64,000 bases of DNA. Source: Cyclobacterium marinum DSM 745 (GTDB lineage Bacteria; Bacteroidota; Bacteroidia; Cytophagales; Cyclobacteriaceae). The translations under genes were made by a program, and so were the position numbers. Shown in pieces: positions 8,285-18,277 of this stretch. The DNA lies in contig NC_015914.1 of NCBI RefSeq assembly GCF_000222485.1, forward strand, positions 1,054,001 through 1,118,000. The letters are read 5' to 3'. The notes beneath the pieces are model-generated. The model was not told where the DNA came from. It worked only from the letters and a program-made list of their open reading frames with translations, and did no database searches. Position 1 is the stretch's first letter; every line of letters begins with the position of its first letter.

Positions 8285-9355
8285 TTAAACTACTCTTTTT
8301 TCGATATAACTGGAGTTTAGGATGGCCAGTGCCCCCATGTATTTAAGTTGAAATTTTATCAGGTCGCCTACTTTATATTTCTTAGGGTTCTCTCCAAGAT
8401 TTATTATAATCATATCTGAACTAGCACCTAAAATTTCAAAGGCCCCATCGTCTGGTAATAAGTATTTAGGATCTACATCCAAAAGTCCCAGATCTAATAT
8501 TGCCCGATAGGAAGATTTCCCATAAAGGGATTCATCAATTTCCAATATCTCGCCTTGAGGGTTAGAAGCCAAAGTACCGGTAGGAAGCAAAGGTTTCTCC
8601 TGCATTTCTATGATTTCGGCAAACAATTCGAATACATTGTCATGCATCCCTTCAATCGTTTTTTCCTCCACCAGATCCACTCCAAAATAAAGGGTCTCTC
8701 CAATTCTAAAATGGTTAACTCCTTTAGGTAATTGTTTGCGTAACATAAGAGGAATGGTGACGGAAGTACCTGCGGACACCCAAGGTATCTTTTTATTGAA
8801 TTTCAATTCAATAATTTGCTTGTAAAGCGAAAGTTGTATCAACTTATCTGCAGATGGAAGAACCCCATTTAAGCAGTTCAAATTGGTTCCCAGCCCGATG
8901 ATCTCAAGGTTTGGAAGGTCAAAAACTTTGGCATAAAAATCAAGAAGATGGTCTCCCATTACCCCCTCCCTAAGGTCGCCTGTTTCTACCATTATGATTA
9001 TTTTGTGGCTTTTATTCTGCTTGACAGCTTCCTCACTTATCCATCGAATGGTATTTAACTCGCTATTTAGGCTAACATCTGCATACCTCACCACATCTCC
9101 AAGATTTCTTTTTGAAGGAGGTTTGATATATACCGTTTGAACATCAGGGTTTAGTTCTTTTACTTTTGCGAGGTTACTAATTCGTGAATCATGGATTTCC
9201 CTAGCTCCCATGTCTATGAGCTCTTGCAGATACATACGGTTTCCACAAAGGATTTTGGACACCACCCCCCATGAAACCTCGTAAGTATTAAATTCTTTTT
9301 TTAGAAATTCAAAGTTTGATTTGAGCTTATCTCTGTATAGATTTAAATATGCCAT
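8285..9355 (-). CDS. Alanine/ornithine racemase family PLP-dependent enzyme
   Basis: The 356-residue protein matches the N-terminal TIM-barrel of fold-type III PLP enzymes, in the branch that includes ornithine racemase and YhfX rather than classical alanine racemase. The PLP lysine is probably K34 in VVSKILCGN. Supporting motifs include IHDSRISNLAKV, VETGDLREGVM, GLGTNLNCLNG and the C-terminal-phase HFRIGETLYFGVD, all typical of this branch. It would interconvert L- and D-forms of an amino acid; the substrate is not evident. The gene lies 1 base after a GNAT gene and downstream of a sodium:solute symporter, and a strong terminator follows it. Together they suggest uptake and processing of an amino acid. 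Confidence 0.85.
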   Translation of the reverse strand: MAYLNLYRDKLKSNFEFLKKEFNTYEVSWGVVSKILCGNRMYLQELIDMGAREIHDSRISNLAKVKELNPDVQTVYIKPPSKRNLGDVVRYADVSLNSELNTIRWISEEAVKQNKSHKIIIMVETGDLREGVMGDHLLDFYAKVFDLPNLEIIGLGTNLNCLNGVLPSADKLIQLSLYKQIIELKFNKKIPWVSAGTSVTIPLMLRKQLPKGVNHFRIGETLYFGVDLVEEKTIEGMHDNVFELFAEIIEMQEKPLLPTGTLASNPQGEILEIDESLYGKSSYRAILDLGLLDVDPKYLLPDDGAFEILGASSDMIIINLGENPKKYKVGDLIKFQLKYMGALAILNSSYIEKRVV

Positions 9356-9356
9356 A

Positions 9357-9797
9357 TTATTTTTTCAACCTCATTTCTAGGTATTTGTTAGTAAAGCCTA
9401 ATTTTTCATAAAGAATTTTTGCCGGATTATCCGGTTCAACATGAAGGGCTATATCACCATGAGCCATATCAATGGCTGTTTTCATAAGCTTTTTACCTAC
9501 TCCTTTACCTCTTTGTGAGGCATCCACTGCTATATAAACAAGGATATTTTCAGGAATATAACCTGACATGCCGGTCTTATTAACGATCACTGCGCCAACT
9601 ATTTCACCTTCTTCACGCGCCAATACTGAAAAACCACCTTTGTCTCCCGCTTGATCTAGTGCGTAATCCAGACATTTCATAATATCTTCTTTTGGATCAC
9701 CGTATTGCTCTAGGTGCTCAAATAAAAAGTCGGCAATTTCATTCTTTTGTAAGTAAGTGGCATTATCAATAGCCGATAGTGTTTCTAAGGTAAGCAT
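9357..9797 (-). CDS. GNAT family N-acetyltransferase
   Basis: This 146-residue protein carries the GNAT acetyl-CoA-binding core: LVYIAVDASQRGKGVGKKLMKTA (a V-x6-QRGKGVG loop) followed by the LHVEPDNPAKILYEKLGF C-terminal motif. Such enzymes acetylate an amine on a small molecule or protein. It sits inside the symporter-racemase operon, 33 bases after the symporter and 1 base before the racemase, so an amino acid or amine from the same pathway is a reasonable but unproven substrate. Confidence 0.87.
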   Translation of the reverse strand: MLTLETLSAIDNATYLQKNEIADFLFEHLEQYGDPKEDIMKCLDYALDQAGDKGGFSVLAREEGEIVGAVIVNKTGMSGYIPENILVYIAVDASQRGKGVGKKLMKTAIDMAHGDIALHVEPDNPAKILYEKLGFTNKYLEMRLKK

Positions 9798-9830
9798 TTA
9801 TGGTTTGAATTTTAATTAAATTTAATCTAT

Positions 9831-11240
9831 TCATTTATCAATCCTAAAAACAAGCAAAAACACTGCTAAAGATGCAAAAACGCCAAAAAAGTTAGGATCA
9901 AGACCAAATGGCAGGGGAAATTTCATCAAAGACAATGCTGCGGTAGTTACTCCTCCTATAATCATCGATGCCAAAGCTGCTTTTGGAGATCTCATGTTCC
10001 AAAATAAGCCAGCAATAATTGGTACAAAAAGACCCGACACCATAAAAGCATAGGAATAAAGCATCAGTTCTAATACATTGGTCATTTGAAGGGCTATTAC
10101 AAGAGCGACGATACCTATTAGCAAGGTAAACAGTTGACTGATCCGCATCACGAATTTATCATCCTTGGTTTTGAGTATTTTCCCAAATAAATCTGTGGTT
10201 AGATTTCCGGAGGCAGCCATAAGACAAGAATCGGCAGTAGATAACACCGCAGAAAAATAAGCAGACATCATCAGGCCCATTATCCCGGGAGGTAAAACAG
10301 TGCTTAATAAAATTGGCAATCCCATTTCCGGATCAAGGGTATCCAAACTTTCCACAATAAGCCCTTGTTCAAAGGCCACTTTTGCCAATAAACCCAAAGA
10401 AACACCCATAAATGCCATGATAGGCCATTCAAACAACCCGGCTATAAACCAGGCTTTTTTGGCTGACTTCACATCTGCGCTTGCAAATATCCTTTGGTAC
10501 AAGGTCATCCCCACAAACCAAATAGGCAAAATGGTAATGCCCCAATTGGCAAAGTCTTGCCAGCTTAAGTTGGTAAGTGAAAAATATTCATCCGGCAATG
10601 TACTTCTGATAGCTTCCCAGCCACCCACATGAAAATAAGATATTGGCAGTCCTATAAAAATAAAGCCTGCCATCAAGACAATCCACTGAATAGTATCTGT
10701 ATAAATCACAGCTTTTAACCCTCCTAGTACTGTATACACCACTGCAATGATACCCATGATAAGAAGTGCCATATTTAAATCGAGGGCAGGAAAGGTGCCT
10801 GAGGCTAATTTTGCCCCGGCTAGCAATTGGGAGGAGGTAAATCCCAAGTACCCCACAAAGGAAATAACGGCAGCGGCAATCCCCACCTTCTTATCAAATA
10901 AATGTTGGAAAATTTGAGGTAAAGTATAAAAATTCTCAAAGGCAGGGTTGGATCGTACCTTTGGTATTAACAATACTGCAGCCATCCAGGCACCTAAAAG
11001 CCCTGTAAAAAGCATCCAGCTACCGGACAAGCCCATCATAAAGCCTAGCCCACCTAAACCCACTGAAAAGCCTCCCCCAACATCAGTGGCCACAACAGAG
11101 AGTCCTATGTGCCAACTTCCTATATTCCGCCCACCCACATAGTAGTCATCCTGGCCGGTATTCTTTCTCATAAAATAAAAGCCTACTCCAAGCATTAAAA
11201 TCATGTAGACGATAAAAATAGATAAATCTATAAGTGACAT
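9831..11240 (-). CDS. Sodium:solute symporter family protein
   Basis: The 469-residue inner-membrane protein has 12-13 hydrophobic segments and the motifs of the sodium:solute symporter (SSS/SLC5) family: DYYVGGRNIGSWHIGLSV near residues 32-49, VVATDVGGGFSVGLGG, and YSAVLSTADSCLMAASGN in the later sodium-site region. These carriers use the sodium gradient to import amino acids, sugars or other small solutes. It is the first gene of a three-gene operon with a GNAT enzyme and a PLP racemase, which points to an amino-acid-like substrate. No close promoter match was seen upstream. Confidence 0.9.
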   Translation of the reverse strand: MSLIDLSIFIVYMILMLGVGFYFMRKNTGQDDYYVGGRNIGSWHIGLSVVATDVGGGFSVGLGGLGFMMGLSGSWMLFTGLLGAWMAAVLLIPKVRSNPAFENFYTLPQIFQHLFDKKVGIAAAVISFVGYLGFTSSQLLAGAKLASGTFPALDLNMALLIMGIIAVVYTVLGGLKAVIYTDTIQWIVLMAGFIFIGLPISYFHVGGWEAIRSTLPDEYFSLTNLSWQDFANWGITILPIWFVGMTLYQRIFASADVKSAKKAWFIAGLFEWPIMAFMGVSLGLLAKVAFEQGLIVESLDTLDPEMGLPILLSTVLPPGIMGLMMSAYFSAVLSTADSCLMAASGNLTTDLFGKILKTKDDKFVMRISQLFTLLIGIVALVIALQMTNVLELMLYSYAFMVSGLFVPIIAGLFWNMRSPKAALASMIIGGVTTAALSLMKFPLPFGLDPNFFGVFASLAVFLLVFRIDK

Positions 11241-11352
11241 TTATATTTGGTTATTTGATTGATAGCCTTCCATAGATAAAATAATTACTTAGAATTCCTA
11301 ATGTCTACGTCTTGAATTACCAAGCCGTCATTAATTATTACAATGGATAGGC

Positions 11353-11380
11353 AAAAAAAAAGACCGGAAGTCCGGTCTTT
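11353..11380 (-). terminator. Rho-independent terminator of the sdh operon
   Basis: AAAGACCGG (11359-11367) pairs perfectly with CCGGTCTTT (11372-11380). On the minus strand a run of at least six U residues follows. It lies 21 bases past the sdhB stop codon. Confidence 0.92.
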
Positions 11381-11401
11381 CATCTATGAGTTTAGAAAAT
11401 T

Positions 11402-12151
11402 TTAGCTTTCATCGGTACTAAGAGAGGCAGCAAAATATTCCCGATTCAGTCTAGCAATATTACTTAAGTCAATTTCTTTAGGACATTCGGCCGAACAAGC
11501 GCCTGTATTGGTACATGCTCCAAACCCCTCTTGGTCCATCTGGGCAACCATTTTTTCAGCACGCTCCCTTTTTTCAACTTTCCCTTGAGGCAATAGTGCC
11601 AGTTGAGAAACTTTGGCAGAGACAAACAACATGGCAGAAGCATTTTTACAAGCTGCCACACAAGCTCCACAACCAATACAAGTGGCCGAATCAAAAGCTT
11701 CGTCAGCAATGATTTTTGGAATAGGAATTTCATTGGCATCAGGAACACCGCCGGTATTAACCGAAACGTACCCTCCTGACTGTATGATCCTATCAAAGGA
11801 ACCTCTGTCAACAACCAAATCCTTAATAATAGGAAAAGCATTGGCTCTCCATGGTTCTATGGTGATGGTATCTCCATCTTTGAAAGAACGCATGTGCAAT
11901 TGACATGTAGTGGTCTGGGTTGGCCCATGTGGTTGTCCGTTGATATACAATGAACACATTCCACAAATACCTTCCCTACAGTCATGGTCAAAATGAACAG
12001 GGTCTTCCCCCTTTTCTGAAAGGTCTTCATTCAAAACGTCTAACATTTCCAAGAAAGACATATCTGCAGAAATTCCACTTAATTTATATTCTTTAAAACC
12101 CCCTTTATCAGACGGGTTTTGTTGCCTCCACACTTTTAATGTAAGATTCAT
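11402..12151 (-). CDS. sdhB: Succinate dehydrogenase/fumarate reductase iron-sulfur subunit
   Basis: This 249-residue protein is the electron-transfer subunit of complex II. The plant-type [2Fe-2S] ligands are C58, C63, C66 and C83 ([10 protein letters not shown]...TTTC). The second domain has [11 protein letters not shown] (C158, C161, C164, C168) and C213, C219 and C223 ([12 protein letters not shown]) for the [4Fe-4S] and [3Fe-4S] clusters. It passes electrons from the flavoprotein to menaquinone via the cytochrome b subunit at the cytoplasmic side of the inner membrane. It follows sdhA by 29 bases and ends at a strong terminator. Sequence does not distinguish SDH from FRD direction; the gene order C-A-B is the usual Bacteroidota type. 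Confidence 0.95.
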   Translation of the reverse strand: MNLTLKVWRQQNPSDKGGFKEYKLSGISADMSFLEMLDVLNEDLSEKGEDPVHFDHDCREGICGMCSLYINGQPHGPTQTTTCQLHMRSFKDGDTITIEPWRANAFPIIKDLVVDRGSFDRIIQSGGYVSVNTGGVPDANEIPIPKIIADEAFDSATCIGCGACVAACKNASAMLFVSAKVSQLALLPQGKVEKRERAEKMVAQMDQEGFGACTNTGACSAECPKEIDLSNIARLNREYFAASLSTDES

Positions 12152-12180
12152 ATTATGATGAATTTTATAGGTTCAATCAA

Positions 12181-14118
12181 TTATTTGTAGCTTCTCTGTG
12201 TAAGCTTAACGTTTTCAAAAACAAGATCCTCTTTATTCAAGATTTCTTCTTTCTCTTCACCTGCGTACTCCCAAGCAGCTACATAGGCAAATTTCTCATC
12301 ATCTCTCAAAGCTTCTCCTTCAGGAGTTTGATACTCTTCTCTGAAATGACCACCACAAGACTCTTCTCGATGCAAGGCATCCACTACCATTAGCTCTCCT
12401 AATTCTAAGAAATCAGCCACTCTATGTGCTTTTTCTAGAGAAAGGTTAAGCTCCTCACCGGTACCAAGAACTTTCACATCAGACCAAAACTCTTTTTTCA
12501 GTTCTTTGATCATTTCTTTTGCTTTGGTAAGGCCTGCCGCATTCCTAGCCATTCCACAATAATTCCACATGATCTTACCTAATTTTTTGTGGAAATGATC
12601 TACAGTTTTACTACCGTTGATGCTTAACAATTTCTGAATCTTGGCTTTTACTTCATCCTCACATTTTTTGAACTCAGGATGATCTACAGACACTTTTTCA
12701 TTTGGATGGTTTGCCAAGTAATCACCAATGGTATAAGGGATAACAAAGTAACCATCTGCTAATCCTTGCATAAGAGCAGATGCTCCTAGGCGGTTGGCCC
12801 CATGATCAGAGAAATTAGCCTCTCCCAGAGCATACAAACCGGACACATTGGTCATTAAATTATAATCTACCCAAAGACCTCCCATAGTATAATGGACTGC
12901 CGGATAAATCTTCATTGGCGTTTGGTATGGATTTTCCCCGGTGATTTTCTCGTACATGTCAAACAAGTTGCCATATTTTCCTCTCACCGCATCTTCTCCA
13001 TCTCTTAAAATAGCATCTCTGAAATCTAGGAATACTGCTTCTCCGGTTTCGTTAACTCCTCGGCCATCATCACAAACATATTTTGCATTTCTTGATGCTA
13101 CATCCCTTGGCACTAGGTTACCAAACGATGGATATTTTGTTTCCAAGTAATAGTCTCGGTCTTCATCTTTGATGTCCTTCGGAGCTATTTCTTTTTTCCT
13201 TAATTTTTCAGCCATCTCCACCGTCTTGGGTACCCATACACGTCCATCATTCCTTAATGATTCAGACATGAGGGTCAACTTAGACTGATGGTCACCTGAA
13301 ACAGGTATACATGTAGGGTGAATTTGAGTGTAACATGGGTTGCTGAAGTAAGCTCCTTTTTTATGTGCCCTCCAAGCTGCTGTCACATTGGACCCCATGG
13401 CGTTGGTAGACAGGAAAAACACATTGCCATAGCCACCAGTACAAAGCAACACAGCATCTCCACTATGAGACTCAATGGCACCTGTAATGAGGTTTCTTGT
13501 AACTATACCTTTGGCTTTACCATCGATAGTCACCACATCCATCATCTCTGTTCTTGGATATAGCTTTACCTTACCGTTGGCTACCTGACGGCTCAAGGCA
13601 GAATAAGCACCCAACAACAATTGCTGTCCTGTTTGGCCTCTGGCATAAAAGGTCCTAGACACCTGAGCACCACCAAAAGATCTATTGGCCAATAAGCCAC
13701 CGTATTCTCTTGCAAATGGCACCCCTTGTGCTACACACTGGTCAATGATATTTACAGATACCTGAGCTAGACGATACACATTGGCTTCTCTAGAACGGTA
13801 ATCCCCACCTTTGATGGTGTCATAAAATAAGCGGAAGACTGAATCACCGTCATTTTGATAATTCTTAGCAGCATTTATCCCTCCCTGGGCAGCAATGGAA
13901 TGAGCTCTTCTAGGACTGTCTTGAAAGCAAAAAGCCTGTACATTGTATCCCAATTCGGCAAGAGAAGCCGCCGCTGAGGCCCCGGCCAAACCGGTACCTA
14001 CCACTATAATATTGTATTTTCTTTTATTGGCCGGATTGACCAACTTAACGTTAAACTTATGATTGGTCCATTTATCAGCCAAAGGACCATTGGGTATTTT
14101 TGAATCAAGTTTCATCAA
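12181..14118 (-). CDS. sdhA: Succinate dehydrogenase/fumarate reductase flavoprotein subunit
   Basis: This 645-residue flavoprotein oxidises succinate to fumarate (or the reverse). The dinucleotide-binding motif [19 protein letters not shown] spans about 39-57. The covalent FAD histidine is H73 in [14 protein letters not shown]. Substrate-site elements include the [19 protein letters not shown] region and [10 protein letters not shown]. The C-terminal [13 protein letters not shown] stretch is typical of the long b558-type enzymes of epsilonproteobacteria and Bacteroidota. Length agrees with that group. It lies between sdhC and sdhB in one operon. Confidence 0.96.
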   Translation of the reverse strand: MMKLDSKIPNGPLADKWTNHKFNVKLVNPANKRKYNIIVVGTGLAGASAAASLAELGYNVQAFCFQDSPRRAHSIAAQGGINAAKNYQNDGDSVFRLFYDTIKGGDYRSREANVYRLAQVSVNIIDQCVAQGVPFAREYGGLLANRSFGGAQVSRTFYARGQTGQQLLLGAYSALSRQVANGKVKLYPRTEMMDVVTIDGKAKGIVTRNLITGAIESHSGDAVLLCTGGYGNVFFLSTNAMGSNVTAAWRAHKKGAYFSNPCYTQIHPTCIPVSGDHQSKLTLMSESLRNDGRVWVPKTVEMAEKLRKKEIAPKDIKDEDRDYYLETKYPSFGNLVPRDVASRNAKYVCDDGRGVNETGEAVFLDFRDAILRDGEDAVRGKYGNLFDMYEKITGENPYQTPMKIYPAVHYTMGGLWVDYNLMTNVSGLYALGEANFSDHGANRLGASALMQGLADGYFVIPYTIGDYLANHPNEKVSVDHPEFKKCEDEVKAKIQKLLSINGSKTVDHFHKKLGKIMWNYCGMARNAAGLTKAKEMIKELKKEFWSDVKVLGTGEELNLSLEKAHRVADFLELGELMVVDALHREESCGGHFREEYQTPEGEALRDDEKFAYVAAWEYAGEEKEEILNKEDLVFENVKLTQRSYK

Positions 14119-14161
14119 TATTCAAATTTAATTTCCCTTTAATTTCTTAATTGTAGTCTCC

Positions 14162-14845
14162 TTAGCTTCCCTGAATAAACATCACAATGGGAATCAACGC
14201 AAACAAGGCAGGAACTATTATGGCAAATGCCAATCCCAGCTTCTTGATAAAAGGGGTGTATTTTGTATGATTAATTCCTAAAGTTTGAAAAGCACTCGCA
14301 AAACCATGCGATAAGTGAAATGCCAAAACACCCATACTTACCACGTAAAAAATCACATAAAGTATATTTTGGTAGGCAGCTGATACAATGGCAAAGCTAT
14401 CTTTATAACTCACACCATCATAAGTAACCATCGGCACCTCACCAAACTTCAATTCATACCAAAAACCTCTCAGGTGAACCAAAAGGAAAATGAAAATCAA
14501 AGTTCCCAGAATCCCCATACTTCTGGAGCTCCAAGTGCTATTCTCTGAAGCTTTTGAAACGGCATAGCCTATAGGCCTGGATTTCTTATTGTGTCGCGTA
14601 AGAATAACCGCATACACCGCATGGAGGAGAATAAAACCAAAGTTTAAAATTGAAACAACTCTGATTAAAGGATTCGTTGCCATTGTTTCTGCATAGATGT
14701 TAAATGACTTCCCCTCATCCGGGAAAATCAATTGTAGGTTACCGGCAAGGTGAACCACAAGAAACAAAATAAGAAATAATCCCGTTAGGGCCATCAATAT
14801 TTTTTTGCCCAGCGTACTATTTAAGGTTTTAGATACCCAACTCAT
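14162..14845 (-). CDS. sdhC: Succinate dehydrogenase cytochrome b subunit (b558 type)
   Basis: The 227-residue membrane anchor has five hydrophobic helices with the first at about 15-37 (LMALTGLFLILFLVVHLAG). Histidines in helices (for example in VVHLAGN, LLHAVYAV, LLVHLRGFWYEL, FHLSHGFASAFQTLG) can ligate haem b. A single five-helix anchor replaces the SdhC/SdhD pair of enterobacteria, as in B. subtilis and Bacteroidota. It is the first gene of the operon, 43 bases before sdhA, and a good promoter match lies about 40 bases upstream. Confidence 0.94.
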   Translation of the reverse strand: MSWVSKTLNSTLGKKILMALTGLFLILFLVVHLAGNLQLIFPDEGKSFNIYAETMATNPLIRVVSILNFGFILLHAVYAVILTRHNKKSRPIGYAVSKASENSTWSSRSMGILGTLIFIFLLVHLRGFWYELKFGEVPMVTYDGVSYKDSFAIVSAAYQNILYVIFYVVSMGVLAFHLSHGFASAFQTLGINHTKYTPFIKKLGLAFAIIVPALFALIPIVMFIQGS

Positions 14846-14885
14846 ATAATTTTTCGTTATTACGGTTTGATCTTAGTAATGAGGC

Positions 14886-14917
14886 CAAATTTACATTTGT
14901 AATCAATAGCAAACAAT
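14886..14917 (-). promoter_or_regulatory. Candidate promoter of the sdhCAB operon
   Basis: On the minus strand, TAAATTTG (complement of 14886-14893) is a full match to TAnnTTTG. A TTG lies 20 bases upstream (complement of 14914-14916). The box ends 40 bases before the sdhC start codon. Confidence 0.6.
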
Positions 14918-15325
14918 CAATCATCTGTCAATCATCTTATTTTAAATAGTTCTAAATAAACAGGCGTTAATAAAAATTTACGTTAATAATAACCGTTATT
15001 AATACGGTTTTGTTTGGTTTCTTCTGCCCTTTAAATATGAAAGCCCTAATGATCAGGCCCCTCTGAATGTACAATCCTATTTACATCGTGGATAGGATCG
15101 CCTTTAGTGACCATTAAAAGACTTGGAAAAAAAATTAAAGCAAGTGAAAACTAAACAATAATAAATACCTGAAGGAGTGAAAAATTCACCATAAAGCTAT
15201 AATTTAGGGTAACCATTGAAAAAATAAAAACGTTTTGATCTAAGAGAGTGGTTTTGAATGGATAATCTTCAAAAATACAAAACCAAATAACTTGACTAGA
15301 GCAAACCGCTGAAATATACCAACAT
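14918..15325. other. Divergent intergenic region with a repeat cluster
   Basis: CGTTAATAA occurs twice as a direct repeat (14965-14973 and 14981-14989), followed at 14993-15007 by the near-palindrome CCGTTATTAATACGG. Together with 14846-14917 this forms the 480-base gap between sdhC and the T9SS-exported protein gene. The cluster may be a transcription-factor site for either gene. No clear promoter for the plus-strand gene was found. Confidence 0.45.
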
Positions 15326-18100
15326 ATGAAATATTGTTACTTTCTTTTGGGCTTTACAGCCTTGATGCTAAGCGCTACCTCTTCTTATGCCACCCACATT
15401 AGAGCCGGAGAGATCATTGCCGAAAGAGTTTCTACTCAAACATTGACTTATAAAATAACAGTTGTAGGCTATACCGATACCCGCTCCTCTGTGGTTTTTG
15501 GTCCAGGAGAAATAGACTTTGGAGATGGTAGAGTAGAAGTGCTTAACACTGAAAGTGACATTACGAGTACAGAAAACTTGGGAAATGACATTGAAAAAAA
15601 CACTTTTGTAATTACCCATACCTACCAGGGCCCCGGAACTTACACCATCCGATTCATGGAATTTAACCGGAATGCGAATACCTTAAACATGGATCAATCC
15701 GTTGACACCCCTTTTTATATTGAAACCATGATAAATATTGACCCCTTCTTAGGTGTCAATAACTCTCCGGTCCTTACCATTGCCCCTGTAGACAATGGTG
15801 CTGTTAATCAAACCTATATTCACAACCCGGGAGCTTATGATCCTGATGGCGACAGTTTAGCTTATGTTTTGGATATCCCCAAACAAGCATTTCAACGTCA
15901 AGTAAACAATTACAGAAGCCCTGCATCAAGTGAATTTAGCTTCACGAGACAAGATGGTTCTACTCCTCCCATTTTAGAATTAGACCCTGTTACCGGAGAT
16001 TTAATTTGGGATGCCCCAGGCATTGCAGGTCAATACAATGTAGCCTTTCGAATTGAAGAATGGCGTCTAGTAGCAGGGGAATGGACACGGATAGGCTATG
16101 TTTTGCGAGACATGCAAATAATCGTCGAAAACACCGACAATCGAAGACCTGAATTGATTATGCCGGATGATATTTGTGTAGAAGCCGGTACTGAAATAAC
16201 AGAAATTTTTCAAGGAATGGACCCTGATGGAGATCCTATTTTAATTGAGGTCTTTGGAGACCCTATTGAAATCACTTCCTCTCCGGCTAGCTATAATCCC
16301 ATTTCGACCTTTCAGTCCTCTCCCGGCATTGTTAATTTCCAATGGCAAACTGTATGTAGTCATGTAAGGGCCCGAACCTATCAGGTAAGGGTGAGGATTG
16401 CAGATGATCCGGATTCCGGTCCCTCCTTGGTGGACATTAAAACATGGAACATCACAGTAGTGGCTCCACCCCCTAGTTTCTTTGGGATTGAACAAGCACC
16501 GGGGAGATCAGTCAATTTGGAGTGGGATCCATATTCCTGTGCCAACACAGCAGAAACCATGCAGGTTTGGAGAAGGATCAATAGCGATAATTATGAACCT
16601 GACTCATGTGAAACAGGCATTAGACCTGGATATGAGCTGGTAGGCACTACAAGCATGGACGAAGTCGAATTTCTTGACAATAACAATGGTATGGGTTTAA
16701 GTCCCGGAAATACTTATTGTTACCGATTAGTGGCAGCCTTTCCGGCCCCGAGAAGTGGTGAAAGTTATGTGTCAGATGAAATTTGTATAACCATAGATGT
16801 AGACGTACCACTCATCACCAATGTAAGTGTAGAAAAAACCAGTACAGACGAAGGTGAAATTTTAGTGAGATGGACACCTCCGTATGACATTGACACCCAG
16901 TTGTATCCCGGACCTTACACTTATCAATTGCTGCGAAGTGAAGGATTTTCCGGTACCAATGACCGAACTTCACTAATCACCACCAGCGATACCGTATTCA
17001 CAGACAGTAATATCAATACTGAAAATCTGGTGTACAATTATCAAGTAATCCTACTCTCTCAGGGAGTAAAAACAGATTCATCCAATACAGCCTCCTCAGT
17101 GAGACTAGAACCCACCATTATCAATGAAGCCATTGAGTTAAGTTGGGATTTTGAAGTTTCTTGGAACAATGAAGTTGCCCAATACCCGCATCAGGTTTAC
17201 AGGAATAGGACGGATGCAAATGCAGCGGATGAAGACACCTTTGTATTGATCGGGGAAGTGGATGTTACACAGAATGGTTTTGTTTTCCTTGATGACGGAA
17301 GTCATAACGGAGTACCTTTGGATACCGAAAAGGAGTATTGCTATTATGTAATTACAAATGGAGATTATAATTTAGACATATTGGAATACCCCTTGGCCAA
17401 TAAATCACAGGTTGTATGTGCAAAACCTGATGATGACAGATTGCCTTGCCCTCCGGTACTTTCCTACGAAGGACCTGAATGCGAAGCCTTTTTAGCAGAC
17501 AAGCCTTGCAATTTTAGTGACTTCTATCATGACTTAAGTTGGGATCCTGACTTCTCAGGCAATTGTGATACAGAGTTAAATGGCTACAAGATTTATTTCT
17601 CTGAAACAGGAGAAGAGGGCACCTTTAGCTTCGTAAAAGATGTTTCGGTAATCAACAATGAAACGAGGATTGAAGGCCTAAATGAACTGAAGGGTTGTTA
17701 TTATATTACAGCCATTGACCGGTCTGGAAATGAAAGTGAGCCAAGCAATATCGTTTGTATTGATAATTGTCCATATTATGAGCTTCCAAATGTTTTCACG
17801 CCAAATGGAGACAATGTGAACGAAACCTTTCAAGCTTTTGACAATCCTTATGCCAAGTGCCCAAGGTTTGTAGAAGCTGTTGCCATCAAAATCTATAACA
17901 GATGGGGTGTATTGGTACATGATTACAACAGTGCACAGGCTTCAGAGAACAATATTTTCATCAATTGGGATGGTAAAGACCAAAATGGTAATGATCTTCC
18001 TTCTGGCACCTATTACTATGAAGCAATCATTCTTTTTGATGTCTTGGACGCAAACCGTAGGCAGCAAAAAATCAAAGGCACTGTTCAACTGATGAAATAA
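15326..18100 (+). CDS. Large secreted protein with T9SS type-B (gliding-motility-associated) C-terminal domain
   Basis: This 924-residue exported protein has a signal peptide (about 1-22, ending SYA). Beta-rich repeats follow: PKD/cadherin-like segments with DPDGDSLAY and DPDGDPILIEV (about 170 and 300), then three or more fibronectin-III-like modules with ELSWDFEVSW, NLEWDPYSC and DLSWDPDFSG. The last 107 residues (YELPNVFTPNGDNVNE, IYNRWGVLVHD, WDGKDQNGNDLPSGTYYYE, IKGTVQLMK) form the gliding-motility-associated C-terminal domain used as a type-B sorting signal by the type IX secretion system. It should be exported to the cell surface or medium. Adhesion is a common role for such proteins but is not shown here. 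The gene is monocistronic. Confidence 0.92.
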   Translation: MKYCYFLLGFTALMLSATSSYATHIRAGEIIAERVSTQTLTYKITVVGYTDTRSSVVFGPGEIDFGDGRVEVLNTESDITSTENLGNDIEKNTFVITHTYQGPGTYTIRFMEFNRNANTLNMDQSVDTPFYIETMINIDPFLGVNNSPVLTIAPVDNGAVNQTYIHNPGAYDPDGDSLAYVLDIPKQAFQRQVNNYRSPASSEFSFTRQDGSTPPILELDPVTGDLIWDAPGIAGQYNVAFRIEEWRLVAGEWTRIGYVLRDMQIIVENTDNRRPELIMPDDICVEAGTEITEIFQGMDPDGDPILIEVFGDPIEITSSPASYNPISTFQSSPGIVNFQWQTVCSHVRARTYQVRVRIADDPDSGPSLVDIKTWNITVVAPPPSFFGIEQAPGRSVNLEWDPYSCANTAETMQVWRRINSDNYEPDSCETGIRPGYELVGTTSMDEVEFLDNNNGMGLSPGNTYCYRLVAAFPAPRSGESYVSDEICITIDVDVPLITNVSVEKTSTDEGEILVRWTPPYDIDTQLYPGPYTYQLLRSEGFSGTNDRTSLITTSDTVFTDSNINTENLVYNYQVILLSQGVKTDSSNTASSVRLEPTIINEAIELSWDFEVSWNNEVAQYPHQVYRNRTDANAADEDTFVLIGEVDVTQNGFVFLDDGSHNGVPLDTEKEYCYYVITNGDYNLDILEYPLANKSQVVCAKPDDDRLPCPPVLSYEGPECEAFLADKPCNFSDFYHDLSWDPDFSGNCDTELNGYKIYFSETGEEGTFSFVKDVSVINNETRIEGLNELKGCYYITAIDRSGNESEPSNIVCIDNCPYYELPNVFTPNGDNVNETFQAFDNPYAKCPRFVEAVAIKIYNRWGVLVHDYNSAQASENNIFINWDGKDQNGNDLPSGTYYYEAIILFDVLDANRRQQKIKGTVQLMK

Positions 18101-18216
18101 TCAAAGAGTTCAATCTCAAATTTACCCTACCAAGTAGACTTGGGGCTTAAGATTAGTCTTACACCGCTAGGCATAGCTTATTACTCAAGTTAGGAGGGTT
18201 GCCAAATTACTAAAAA

Positions 18217-18247
18217 TTGAGCCTACTCAATTTTTTACTTATCTTTG
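18217..18247 (+). promoter_or_regulatory. Candidate promoter of fabD
   Basis: TTG at 18217-18219 and TATCTTTG at 18240-18247 (full consensus) are separated by 20 bases. The box lies 30 bases before the ATG at 18278. An alternative ATG at 18245 would fall inside the box, which supports the later start. Confidence 0.6.
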
Positions 18248-18277
18248 AGCCTTTATTTTAAATTTGAACCAATTACA

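Noticed and set aside
11464..11841. Minus-strand open frame of 125 codons inside sdhB
   Set aside because: It is an alternative frame of a clearly conserved gene with all iron-sulfur ligands intact in the main frame.
18245..18277. Upstream ATG for fabD
   Set aside because: It adds 11 residues unlike the family and overlaps a full TAnnTTTG promoter box.
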